Shown here: one piece after another, positions 44,708 through 53,269 of the stretch
Layout: the number at the start of each line of letters is the position of its first letter
How positions within the stretch are numbered: position 1 is the stretch's first letter
Source of the DNA: JADJDM01 sp044352985
GTDB lineage: Bacteria > Bacteroidota > Bacteroidia > B-17B0 > Aurantibacillaceae
NCBI GenBank assembly: GCA_044352985.1
Contig: JBILCU010000001.1
Span: 186,001-250,000 of the forward strand
DNA: 64,000 nt
Reading direction: 5' to 3'
Made by a program: the position numbers and the translations under genes
Notes under the pieces: generated by a model
What the model saw: the letters and a program-made list of their open reading frames with translations, nothing else
Told to the model about the DNA's origin: nothing
The model's database searches: none

Positions 44708-44814
44708 CAAAAAATAATTAAATTTGTTCTAGTTAAGCTTCAAAAGTAATTAATAATTTTACCTCTGAAGAAATTGAAAATCGTAAACATTAACAGAATT
44801 ATAAACAAATAACA

Positions 44815-45828
44815 TTGAGCGAAAAAATTATTGCCGTTGAAGCGGTTGAGCCTGTTGAACTATATGGTGTTAACGATCATAAACTAAATTTATTAAAAAG
44901 TTATTTCCCAAAATTAAAGATAGTTGCTCGCGGCTATTCCATTAAACTTATTGGTGACGAACCTGAAATTGAAAAGTTTGAAAAGAAATTTGATTTGCTT
45001 ATCGAATACTATCATAAAACAGGTGTACTCTCTGAAAGTGCAATTGAACGTCTGCTTGGGCAAACAGGAGATAACATATTGGAAAAACTAGAAAATGAAA
45101 CGACCAGCGATGTAATTGTATTTGGTAACAGCGGAATGGTGATTAAAGCCAAAACGCCAAATCAACGTAAAATGGTTGATGGCATAAACAAAAACGACAT
45201 GTTGTTTGCAGTTGGGCCCGCGGGAACTGGAAAAACCTATACTGCTGTTGCATTAGCTGTTAGAGCATTAAAAAACAAAGAGGTAAAACGAATTATTTTA
45301 ACTCGACCTGCAGTTGAAGCAGGCGAAAATTTAGGTTTTTTACCTGGAGATTTAAAAGAAAAACTCGATCCGTATTTACAACCTTTGTATGATGCTTTGT
45401 ACGATATGATTCCAATGGACAAACTGAATCAGTTGATTGAATCTAAAGTGATACAAATTGCTCCTTTGGCTTTTATGAGAGGTAGAACTTTAGACAATGC
45501 GTTTGTGATTTTAGATGAAGCGCAAAATACTACTGAGAGCCAGATGAAAATGTTCCTAACCCGAATGGGTGCTAGCGCAAAGTTTATTATTACCGGTGAT
45601 GCAACGCAAGTAGATTTGCCCAGAAATCAACCTTCCGGATTAATACAAGCATTGCGTATTGTAAAAAACATTCAAGGCATACAAGTAATTATACTAGATG
45701 GTAACGATGTTATTCGTCACCGACTTGTAAAAGAAATCGTTTCTAAATATGATGTAGAAAAAGAACATCTACTTAAACAACAAAATAAAGAAAGAGAATA
45801 TAAACCGAAAACAAACACCAATCAATAG
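44815..45828 (+). CDS. PhoH-like ATPase
   Basis: A 337-residue PhoH/PhoL protein. An N-terminal KH-like part (residues 1-100) precedes the helicase-like P-loop domain: Walker A GPAGTGKTYTAVALA near residue 133, Walker B AFVILDEAQNTTESQMKMFLTRMG near residue 225, and FIITGDATQVDLPRNQPSGL. PhoH-type proteins are ATPases tied to RNA handling and ribosome maturation with YbeY. The start is TTG at 44815, with no ATG in frame upstream; the next start would remove the N-terminal domain. The C-terminal ~20 residues are charged and disordered. purC follows at 9 bases. Confidence 0.92.
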   Translation: MSEKIIAVEAVEPVELYGVNDHKLNLLKSYFPKLKIVARGYSIKLIGDEPEIEKFEKKFDLLIEYYHKTGVLSESAIERLLGQTGDNILEKLENETTSDVIVFGNSGMVIKAKTPNQRKMVDGINKNDMLFAVGPAGTGKTYTAVALAVRALKNKEVKRIILTRPAVEAGENLGFLPGDLKEKLDPYLQPLYDALYDMIPMDKLNQLIESKVIQIAPLAFMRGRTLDNAFVILDEAQNTTESQMKMFLTRMGASAKFIITGDATQVDLPRNQPSGLIQALRIVKNIQGIQVIILDGNDVIRHRLVKEIVSKYDVEKEHLLKQQNKEREYKPKTNTNQ

Positions 45829-45837
45829 TAGAATAAG

Positions 45838-46785
45838 ATGAACGTTTTAACCACTACCAATTTTAATTTTCCTGAACAAACAAAAGTATACAAAGGCAAA
45901 GTTAGAGATGTGTATACTATTAAGGAGAAGTACCTTGTGATGGTAGCTTCTGATAGAATTAGTGCCTTTGATGTTATACTTCCAAAAGGCATTCCTTTTA
46001 AAGGTCAAGTATTAAATCAAATTGCTGCTAAATTTTTAAAAGCAACCGAAGATATTGTGCCTAATTGGTTAATTGAGTCTCCTGATCCGGTAGTGAGCAT
46101 TGGTAAAATGTGTAAGCCATTTAAAGTTGAAATGGTAATTCGTGGTTATTTAGCAGGTCATGCTGCACGCACATATAATGCAGGTTTGAGAGAATTATGT
46201 GGTGTAACTTTACCTGAAGGATTAAAGGAAAACGATAAATTACCTCAACCTATCATCACGCCTACAACAAAGGCAGATGAAGGACATGATGAAGATATTT
46301 CACGTGAAGAAATTTTACAACGCAATATTGTTAGCGAAGAACACTACATACAATTGGAAAATTATACTCGCGCCTTGTATCAACGTGGTTGTGAAATTGC
46401 AGAACAACAAGGATTATTATTGGTTGATACCAAATACGAATTTGGTTTGTTTGAAGGCAAGGTGATTTTGATGGATGAAATTCATACTCCTGATTCATCG
46501 CGTTACTTTTATAAAGAAGGTTATGAAGAACGTCAGAAAAATGGTGAAGAACAGAAACAATTGAGTAAAGAATTTGTAAGAAGATGGTTGATTGAAAATG
46601 GCTTTCAAGGTAAAGAAGGGCAATCTGTACCAAAAATGAATGATGCTTGGACGAACGAGATTTCGGAACGTTACATTGAATTGTATGAAAAAGTTGCCGG
46701 TGAAAAATTCATCAAACATCCAAGCAGCGACATTGCACAACGAATTGAACAAAACGTAATTCGTACATTAGAAACGTTAAAATAG
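45838..46785 (+). CDS. purC: Phosphoribosylaminoimidazole-succinocarboxamide synthase
   Basis: A 315-residue SAICAR synthetase of purine synthesis, joining CAIR and aspartate with ATP. KVYKGKVRDVYTIKEKYLVMVASDRISAFDV (in parts KGKVRDVY and SDRISAFDV) is the ATP-binding start, and MVIRGYLAGHAARTY, ITPTTKADEGHDEDIS and LVDTKYEFGLFEGKVILMDEIHTPDSSRY hold the substrate and metal residues. It is longer than the E. coli enzyme, matching the Bacteroidota and eukaryotic-like form. It sits between phoH and a glycosyltransferase with gaps of 9 and 3 bases, so the three are probably one transcript. Confidence 0.97.
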   Translation: MNVLTTTNFNFPEQTKVYKGKVRDVYTIKEKYLVMVASDRISAFDVILPKGIPFKGQVLNQIAAKFLKATEDIVPNWLIESPDPVVSIGKMCKPFKVEMVIRGYLAGHAARTYNAGLRELCGVTLPEGLKENDKLPQPIITPTTKADEGHDEDISREEILQRNIVSEEHYIQLENYTRALYQRGCEIAEQQGLLLVDTKYEFGLFEGKVILMDEIHTPDSSRYFYKEGYEERQKNGEEQKQLSKEFVRRWLIENGFQGKEGQSVPKMNDAWTNEISERYIELYEKVAGEKFIKHPSSDIAQRIEQNVIRTLETLK

Positions 46786-46788
46786 TTC

Positions 46789-47979
46789 ATGAATTTAATC
46801 TCGCTTTTTTTCATTTTTGTATTTGTTGTTTCGGCATTTGGAATTTTGCATACCTATTTTTTTTATCCGGTATGGATGATGTTGTTTACAAAAAAAGAAA
46901 TTCAGAATGATAATCTACATGAAGAAAGTGATTTAGAAAATTTACCAACCGTTGCCATTTTATTTGCTGCATACAATGAAGAAAGTGTCCTTGATGCAAA
47001 ATTAAAAAGCACATTCAACACCTCTTATCCTTTAGATAAGCTAAAAGTTTATGTCGGCTCTGATGCCTCAACCGACAGAACCAACGAAATTGTAAAACAG
47101 TATGCAGAAAAGTATCCAGAATTAAAATTAATAGAGTTTCCAGGCAGAACAGGTAAGGCAGGCATCATTAATAAACTAGCAGAGCAATCTAATGCTGAAC
47201 TTTTTATTTTAACCGATGCCAATGTGTTGTTTTTTGAAAACACAATTTTTGAATTGATAAAGCATTTTAAAAATAATAATGTGGCACAGGTTGCTGCTAA
47301 CATTATTAAAGTTTCGCCAAGCAAACAAGGCATTGCTTCTCAAGAGATGAACTACATACAGGTAGAGAATAAAATTAAGTATGCCGAAAGTTTAAGGTGG
47401 AAAATCATCATGGGTGCTGAAGGCGGTTGCTACGCTATAAGAAAAGAATTTTTTGCACCGGTTCCGAAAAACTTTTTCATGGATGATTTTTACATCACCA
47501 TGAGTGTGATTGAAAAAAACAAACAAGTGTTGTTCGAGCCCAATGCCATTTGCAATGAAGATGTTCCAACTAGCAGTAACGAGGAATTTAAAAGAAAAGT
47601 AAGAATCTCAATCGGTAATTTTCAAAACCTAATGCGTTTTAAAACATTGCTATTTAAATCCAATGTTGGTTTTGCGTTTTTATCGCATAAACTCTTGCGC
47701 TGGCTAACTCCGTTTTTTTTAATCATCACTTTTGTAAGTAGTTTTTTTCTTTCGTGGTTTCATAATCTGTTTTTCTTTTTCTTCATAGCTGAATTATTTT
47801 TGCTTTTATCTCCTGCATTCAGTGGCTTATTTGGAAGAAAAAATTCAAAAGGCCCTATTCACTATGCGTCCCATTTTGTAAAAATGAATGTCGCATTATT
47901 AAAAGGTTTTTTTATTTGGCTAAAAGGTGTTGAATCAAATGTGTGGCAGCCTACTAAAAGAAATAATGATTCTTTATAA
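46789..47979 (+). CDS. Family 2 glycosyltransferase, membrane-bound
   Basis: A 396-residue GT2 enzyme. A membrane helix at the start (FFIFVFVVSAFGILHTYFFY) is followed by the GT-A domain: TVAILFAAYNEESVLDAKL, VYVGSDASTDRTNEIV, ILTDANVLFF with the metal Asp, the acceptor Asp in NFFMDDFYITM and KRKVRISIGNFQNLMRF near the end, much like cellulose-synthase-type enzymes. Two or three further helices close the protein. It likely builds a surface polysaccharide; the sugar is unknown. It begins three bases after purC. Confidence 0.88.
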   Translation: MNLISLFFIFVFVVSAFGILHTYFFYPVWMMLFTKKEIQNDNLHEESDLENLPTVAILFAAYNEESVLDAKLKSTFNTSYPLDKLKVYVGSDASTDRTNEIVKQYAEKYPELKLIEFPGRTGKAGIINKLAEQSNAELFILTDANVLFFENTIFELIKHFKNNNVAQVAANIIKVSPSKQGIASQEMNYIQVENKIKYAESLRWKIIMGAEGGCYAIRKEFFAPVPKNFFMDDFYITMSVIEKNKQVLFEPNAICNEDVPTSSNEEFKRKVRISIGNFQNLMRFKTLLFKSNVGFAFLSHKLLRWLTPFFLIITFVSSFFLSWFHNLFFFFFIAELFLLLSPAFSGLFGRKNSKGPIHYASHFVKMNVALLKGFFIWLKGVESNVWQPTKRNNDSL

Positions 47980-48094
47980 ACTAATCGCTAATTTCTGTAA
48001 ATAGAAAATGACACACTAATTCATTGCTGATATGTATGTCACTCTTTTAAAAAACATAAATCTTATTTAGTATATTTATTTAATATTTTATACC

Positions 48095-48757
48095 ATGTTT
48101 GACCTTCCGATAGTTACGTTTACGGTTTTATTCTGTTCAATCGGTTTTTCAATTCATGCATTTAAAAACAGAGACGTATTTGATAAATACCTTTTTAATG
48201 CTTATGCGATAAAGCATTACAACGAAAAATATCGGTTTTTATCACATGCATTTTTACATAGCGATTATCCTCACTTAATAATCAATATGTTTGTACTTTA
48301 CTCCTTCGGTAGAATATTAGAAAGCGGTTATTTTCCTCTTGTTTTTGGTAAATTCTCTACTTTAATTTTTATATTACTCTACACGGGTGGAATTTACGCT
48401 TCTTCAATAGTAGATTATTTCAGGCATAATGAAAACAGATATTATAATGCTGTAGGTGCAAGTGGTGCAGTAAGTGCTTTAGTTTTTAGTGCAATTCTAT
48501 TAAATCCAAGCAGTAGTATGGGAATTATTTTTATTCCTTTTATACGTTTACCTTCCTGGGTATTTGGCTTACTTTATCTTGCTTATAGTTTTTATATGGA
48601 TAAAAATAAAAACGACCAAATTGCACACGGAGCTCATGCATGGGGTGCAGTTTTTGGTTTTATATTTACAGGTTTAATGGATTTACTGATTGCAAATCCC
48701 GAATTACAAGATCGGATTTTTAATTTATTCATTCGTCAAATTATATCGGTTTTTTAA
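48095..48757 (+). CDS. Rhomboid-family intramembrane serine protease
   Basis: A 220-residue rhomboid protease with six membrane helices. HAFLHSDYPHLIINMFVLYSFG is the TM2 stretch with the conserved H..N and the WR-type loop replaced; the nucleophile Ser is in AVGASGAVSALVF (GASG) near residue 127, and the catalytic His is in IAHGAHAWGAVFGF near residue 184. So both dyad residues are kept and it should be active on membrane proteins. The MBL-fold gene begins directly after its stop codon. It has 115 bases upstream and probably its own promoter. Confidence 0.92.
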   Translation: MFDLPIVTFTVLFCSIGFSIHAFKNRDVFDKYLFNAYAIKHYNEKYRFLSHAFLHSDYPHLIINMFVLYSFGRILESGYFPLVFGKFSTLIFILLYTGGIYASSIVDYFRHNENRYYNAVGASGAVSALVFSAILLNPSSSMGIIFIPFIRLPSWVFGLLYLAYSFYMDKNKNDQIAHGAHAWGAVFGFIFTGLMDLLIANPELQDRIFNLFIRQIISVF

Positions 48758-49522
48758 ATGAAAATTACTTTTTTAGGAACAGGAACTTCACAAGGTGTAC
48801 CACTTATAGCATGCGATTGCGTAGTTTGCAAATCTGTTAATGAAAAAGATAAACGATTACGAAGTTCGATTTTAATTGAACATAACGATTCTATTTTTGT
48901 AATTGACTCAGGACCAGATTTCAGGCAACAATTATTGAGAGCAGAAGTAAAAAAATTAAATGCTGTAATTTTTACGCACGAACATAAAGATCATATTGCA
49001 GGATTAGATGATGTAAGAGCATTTAATTATTTGCATAAAAAACCGGTTGATATCTGGGCAACAAAACAAGTTCAAGAGGCTATAAAAAGAGAATTTGCTT
49101 ATGCATTTAGTGAAATAAAATATCCAGGAATACCTGAATTAAAACTAAATGAAATTACTAACGAACCTTTCACTATAAATCAAACACAATTTCTTCCTAT
49201 TGATGTACTTCATTACCGTTTGCCTGTAAAAGCTTTCCGAATTGATAATTTTGCCTATGTAACGGACGCTAATCACATCATTTCATCTGAAAAATTAAAA
49301 CTGAAAAATTTAGATGTTTTAGTAATAAATGCACTTCGAAAAGAAAAACACATTTCACATTTTACTTTTCAGGAAGCGATTGAAATCGCAAATGAAATTG
49401 GAGCTAAAAAAACATACTTTACTCACATATCACATCAATTAGGTTTACACGATGAAGTTAGTAAAGAGCTTCCTTCTTCTATTGATTTAGCATTTGATGG
49501 GATGAAAATTGAAATCGAATAA
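48758..49522 (+). CDS. MBL-fold metallo-hydrolase, PhnP-like
   Basis: A 254-residue metallo-beta-lactamase fold hydrolase. ITFLGTGTSQGVPLIACDCVVCKS starts the fold with the Cys pair seen in PhnP-type cyclic phosphodiesterases; VIFTHEHKDHIAGLDDVRAFN is the HxHxDH metal motif; YVTDANHI and KTYFTHISHQLGLHDEV hold further metal ligands. RSSILIEHNDSIFVIDSGPDFRQQLL is also typical. Substrates are likely cyclic phosphate esters, but this cannot be fixed from the sequence. It follows the rhomboid gene without a gap and is probably co-translated. Confidence 0.9.
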   Translation: MKITFLGTGTSQGVPLIACDCVVCKSVNEKDKRLRSSILIEHNDSIFVIDSGPDFRQQLLRAEVKKLNAVIFTHEHKDHIAGLDDVRAFNYLHKKPVDIWATKQVQEAIKREFAYAFSEIKYPGIPELKLNEITNEPFTINQTQFLPIDVLHYRLPVKAFRIDNFAYVTDANHIISSEKLKLKNLDVLVINALRKEKHISHFTFQEAIEIANEIGAKKTYFTHISHQLGLHDEVSKELPSSIDLAFDGMKIEIE

Positions 49523-49593
49523 CACTATCATTTTACAATTTATAGCTTTATTTATTAATTAAAATTACGTTTCTTTGAGTAGTATTTTAACCT

Positions 49594-51063
49594 ATGGAAA
49601 ACAAACTTTTTATTTATAACACATTTTCAAAAAACAAAGAAGAATTTAAACCGGTTAATCCCGGCCATGTTGGCTTGTATGTTTGCGGACCAACAGTTTA
49701 TAGCGATGTGCATTTAGGCAATTGCCGTACTTTTTTATCTTTTGACATCATATTTCGTTACCTCACTTTTTTGGGCTATAAGGTTCGTTATGTTAGAAAC
49801 ATAACCGATGCCGGACACTTAGAAAGTGATGGTGATGTTGGTGAAGATAAAATTTCTAAAAAAGCGAAATTGGAACAATTAGAGCCAATGGAAATTGTTC
49901 AACGTTATACGGTAGGTTTTAGGCAAGTGATGGAGCAATTTAATATTCTTCCGCCAAGTATTGAACCAACTGCAACGGGGCATATTGTTGAGCAAATTGA
50001 GTTGGCAAAAAAAATTATTGAAAACGGCTATGCTTACGAAAAAAATGGCACTGTTTATTGTGATGTAGAAAAACTAAATCAGTTATATAACTACGGTCAG
50101 TTAAGTGGTAGAAACCTGGATGATTTGCTTAACAATACACGAGATTTAGATGGTCAAGAAGATAAAAAAGGGAAACTCGATTTTGCTTTGTGGATCAAAG
50201 CAAAACCTGAACACTTACAGCAATGGCCTTCTCCATGGGGAACAGGATTTCCCGGTTGGCATATTGAATGTTCGGCCATGAGCAGAAAATACCTTGGCGA
50301 ACAATTCGATATTCATGGGGGCGGAATGGATTTGGCTCCAACTCATCACACCAATGAAATTGCACAAAACATGGCATCATGTGGCAAAATGCCTGCTAAT
50401 TATTGGATACATACCAACATGCTTACAGTTAAAGGACAAAAAATGAGTAAATCATTAGGGAATAGTTTTTTACCACATGAGTTATTTAGCGGAAATCATC
50501 CTTTACTTAGTAAGGGCTACAGCCCAATGGCTGTACGCTTTTTCATGCTACAAACGCATTACAGCAGCACCTTGGATTTTTCGGATGAAGCTTTGCAAGC
50601 TGCAGAAAAAGGCTTTAACCGTTTAATGGAAAGTTATAAAACATTACAAAATTTAGTCTCAGGAAATCAATCAAGTGTTGATGTAAAAGCTCTTCGCGAT
50701 AAATGTTGTGCTGCAATGAACGATGATTTCAATACACCTATTTTGCTTTCACATATATTTGAAGCTGTACGCATTATTAATTCAGTAAACGATAAACATG
50801 AGCAATTAACCGCTAATGATATACAAGAATTAAAACATATGTTTCAGCATTTTGTAATAGACGTGTTGGGTTTAAATGCAGAAGAGAAATTAAGCAAACA
50901 TACCGAAGTGCTAGATAAGGTTGTAAAAGTTGTTCTTGATATGCGCGTTGAAGCTAAACAGCAAAAGGATTTTAAAACATCAGATACATTACGCGATAAA
51001 CTTTTGGAAGCCGGCATTAGAATTAAAGACACAAAAGAAGGAAGTACCTGGGCATTGAGTTGA
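49594..51063 (+). CDS. cysS: Cysteinyl-tRNA synthetase
   Basis: A 489-residue class I synthetase that loads tRNA-Cys. The HIGH-type motif reads VHLGNCRTFLSFD (about residue 39), zinc ligands are YVCGPTVY, FPGWHIECSAM and HHTNEIAQ, and the KMSKS loop is GQKMSKSLGNS (about residue 282). The DALR-like anticodon-binding part fills the last third. The insert between the HIGH motif and the zinc region is normal for the family. A multi-stem repeat follows the gene at 51165. Confidence 0.97.
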   Translation: MENKLFIYNTFSKNKEEFKPVNPGHVGLYVCGPTVYSDVHLGNCRTFLSFDIIFRYLTFLGYKVRYVRNITDAGHLESDGDVGEDKISKKAKLEQLEPMEIVQRYTVGFRQVMEQFNILPPSIEPTATGHIVEQIELAKKIIENGYAYEKNGTVYCDVEKLNQLYNYGQLSGRNLDDLLNNTRDLDGQEDKKGKLDFALWIKAKPEHLQQWPSPWGTGFPGWHIECSAMSRKYLGEQFDIHGGGMDLAPTHHTNEIAQNMASCGKMPANYWIHTNMLTVKGQKMSKSLGNSFLPHELFSGNHPLLSKGYSPMAVRFFMLQTHYSSTLDFSDEALQAAEKGFNRLMESYKTLQNLVSGNQSSVDVKALRDKCCAAMNDDFNTPILLSHIFEAVRIINSVNDKHEQLTANDIQELKHMFQHFVIDVLGLNAEEKLSKHTEVLDKVVKVVLDMRVEAKQQKDFKTSDTLRDKLLEAGIRIKDTKEGSTWALS

Positions 51064-51164
51064 TACTAAACTAATAGCAACAAATAAAATAGAATTTATA
51101 ATTTTACATAGAAAATTTAATTATAAATATTGATTTTGATAAAATGAAATTGGCGCAGCAAACA

Positions 51165-51300
51165 CAAACAAAAGCGTTTAGAAATGACGAAGCCTTGGAG
51201 GCATTTTAGCTTTTGTTTGTTGGTCGCAATTTATTGCGATTGCCTTGGCAATTTCTCGATTTTTCTTTGATACTTTCTTTTGATCAAGCAAAAGAAAGTA
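51165..51300. repeat. Structured dispersed repeat, copy 2
   Basis: Same layout as the copy at 3561: an outer pair ACAAACAAAAGC (51165-51176) with GCTTTTGTTTGT (51209-51220), a small hairpin CGCAAT/ATTGCG (51225-51238), and a terminal hairpin with 12-bp stem TACTTTCTTTTG (51271-51282), loop ATCAAG, and arm 51289-51300. It lies between cysS and the M28 gene, 34 bases before the M28 ATG. The first copy has A-T where this one has T-A in the stem. Confidence 0.65.
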
Positions 51301-51334
51301 TATTATAATTTTTAATTATTATAGTTACAAAATC

Positions 51335-52354
51335 ATGAATAATAAAATAACCCAATTCCGTTTATTAATTACAACATTAATTTCATTTACATTTCTAATC
51401 GGATGCGGACCGGAAAAAACAGAAGAACAAACAAGTGAAAATAAACCAACCGAACAAGCAAAGCCGCGCGTTGTTCCACCTGATTTTAATGCTGATAGCA
51501 CATACACATTTATTCAAAAACAAGCAGAAATGGGGCCAAGGGTGCCAGGCTCAAAAGCGCATGCAACTTGTGTAGCATGGATGAAAGATAAACTTACCAA
51601 GTATGGAGCAACGGTTATTGTTCAGGACGGAGTGGTAACAACCTTTGATCAAAAAAAATGGAATGCTAAAAATGTAATCGGATCATTCAATCCTGAAAAT
51701 AAATCCAGGATTATGCTATGTGCTCATTTTGACTCTCGTCCTTTTTGTGATAACGACAGCCTTTCTGCAAACAAACAAAAAGCTTGTCCTGGAATAAATG
51801 ACGGAGCAAGCGGAGTAGCTGCATTGCTTGAAATTGCAAGAAACATTTCTATCAAACAACCAACTGTTGGAATTGATATTGTACTTTTTGATTTAGAAGA
51901 TTATGGGCAACCGGAAGGCACATCATTCCAACCAATGGAAAATAGTTGGTGTTTGGGATCACAGTATTGGTCAAAAAATCCGCATAAACCGGGCTACTTT
52001 GCTAACTATGGCATTTTGCTGGATATGGTTGGTGGCAAAAACGCAACATTTTACAAAGAAGGAAATTCGATTTTCTTTGCTTCACCAATTGTAGAGAAAG
52101 TTTGGGGAACTGCATCAACCTTAGGGTTCGGAAACTATTTTGTACAGGAGCCTTATGGTGAATTTATTGACGATCATGTTTATATTAATAAATTAAGTAA
52201 CATCCCAACTATTGATATCATTGCGTTTGATCGTTCGGGCGGACGCTTTTTTTCACACCATCACAAGTTAGGCGATGATATGAGTAACATTGATAAAGCA
52301 ACATTAAAAGCAGTTGGGCAAACTGTTTTGGAAGTAATTTATAACGAAAATTAA
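51335..52354 (+). CDS. M28-family / glutaminyl-cyclase-like lipoprotein
   Basis: A 339-residue exported lipoprotein; the lipobox is FLIGCGPE with lipidated Cys near residue 24. The M28-type zinc domain holds MLCAHFDSRPFCDND (His-Asp), GINDGASGVAALLEIAR (Asp), VLFDLEDYGQPEG (Glu-Asp) and a His near the end (SHHHKLGDDMSNID), the pattern of bacterial glutaminyl-peptide cyclotransferases and aminopeptidases. NSWCLGSQYWSKNPHKPG resembles the QC family. It could make N-terminal pyroglutamate on exported proteins, which often start with Gln in Bacteroidota. It converges on the DUF6089 gene with four bases between. Confidence 0.87.
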   Translation: MNNKITQFRLLITTLISFTFLIGCGPEKTEEQTSENKPTEQAKPRVVPPDFNADSTYTFIQKQAEMGPRVPGSKAHATCVAWMKDKLTKYGATVIVQDGVVTTFDQKKWNAKNVIGSFNPENKSRIMLCAHFDSRPFCDNDSLSANKQKACPGINDGASGVAALLEIARNISIKQPTVGIDIVLFDLEDYGQPEGTSFQPMENSWCLGSQYWSKNPHKPGYFANYGILLDMVGGKNATFYKEGNSIFFASPIVEKVWGTASTLGFGNYFVQEPYGEFIDDHVYINKLSNIPTIDIIAFDRSGGRFFSHHHKLGDDMSNIDKATLKAVGQTVLEVIYNEN

Positions 52355-52358
52355 TTTA

Positions 52359-53207
52359 TTACTCCGCTCCTCTGCACTCTTTTGGTTTTTGTTTAATTAA
52401 AACAGAAAGTGTAACTCCATAATAAAAATACCAGTCCTTAGTGTTTGGGTTACCGCGTAATTTACCAGTGTTATTAATAATTCCATCGCTGCTGCTTGAA
52501 CGATTACTTAATAAACCTGCAGTGCTTCCTTTTTCTTTTGCCAGCTGAATAGGATCTACGTATTTACCCCCAACATCATCTAAATAATCAGTAAATGTTT
52601 TACGTGGAGACCATTCTACTCCAAGAGCTACACGATTAGCCACATTCAATTTAAAACCGACGCCAAATGGCATTCCGATTTGAGTTAAACGATAGGGTTT
52701 TTGATTCGGATTTTGAGTTGTTTTTTGTCCTTCGGTACTGAGTCTTCTCAGCTCCACCCAATTATTGCCAACATTAGCCATTGGGTTAAATCGAAATACA
52801 TTTAATCCTAAAAAAACATAGGGACTAAAAACAAATTTTTTACTTCCAATTAAATATTCAACAAAATTAAATTCGCTAATTGCATAAGCTTCGTAAACAT
52901 TACTTTTAAAATTCAAATTTCTTTCCAGCTGATCACTATTGATTGATTGCGAATCATCCGCTTCAATTTGGCCAATTTGAAGGCCGCTTCTGAATGAAAA
53001 TCGAGAACTATAATTAAATCGATAAAACGCACCAATTGCCGGACTTTTTCCATTAAAATGATTTCTGGTATTTATATCGCCAATGTAATACGTTGAACCT
53101 AAAAACAAACCAATATCGTGTGAGTAAAAATCGCGATGATTATTTACCTGTGCAATTAATTTACTAGTTGCGCATAACAAGAAAAAAAGATAAAGTACTT
53201 TTTTCAT
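52359..53207 (-). CDS. DUF6089 outer-membrane beta-barrel protein
   Basis: A 282-residue protein from the ATG at 53207 (a TTG at 53222 is also in frame). A signal peptide (VLYLFFLLCATSKLIAQ) is followed by an eight-strand-type barrel with alternating hydrophobic residues: HDIGLFLGSTYYIGDIN, AIGAFYRFNYSSRFSFRSGL, VFSPYVFLGLNVFRF and PFGVGFKLNVANRVALGVEW are the strands. It matches DUF6089, which is common in Bacteroidota, with unknown function. It lies just downstream of kup on the same strand (47 bases), but a shared job is not evident. Confidence 0.87.
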   Translation of the reverse strand: MKKVLYLFFLLCATSKLIAQVNNHRDFYSHDIGLFLGSTYYIGDINTRNHFNGKSPAIGAFYRFNYSSRFSFRSGLQIGQIEADDSQSINSDQLERNLNFKSNVYEAYAISEFNFVEYLIGSKKFVFSPYVFLGLNVFRFNPMANVGNNWVELRRLSTEGQKTTQNPNQKPYRLTQIGMPFGVGFKLNVANRVALGVEWSPRKTFTDYLDDVGGKYVDPIQLAKEKGSTAGLLSNRSSSSDGIINNTGKLRGNPNTKDWYFYYGVTLSVLIKQKPKECRGAE

Positions 53208-53269
53208 CCTATGTTTAATCAACGAGATAAAATATTAAAAATTGCATGAATCAAATAACTGTAAATTAA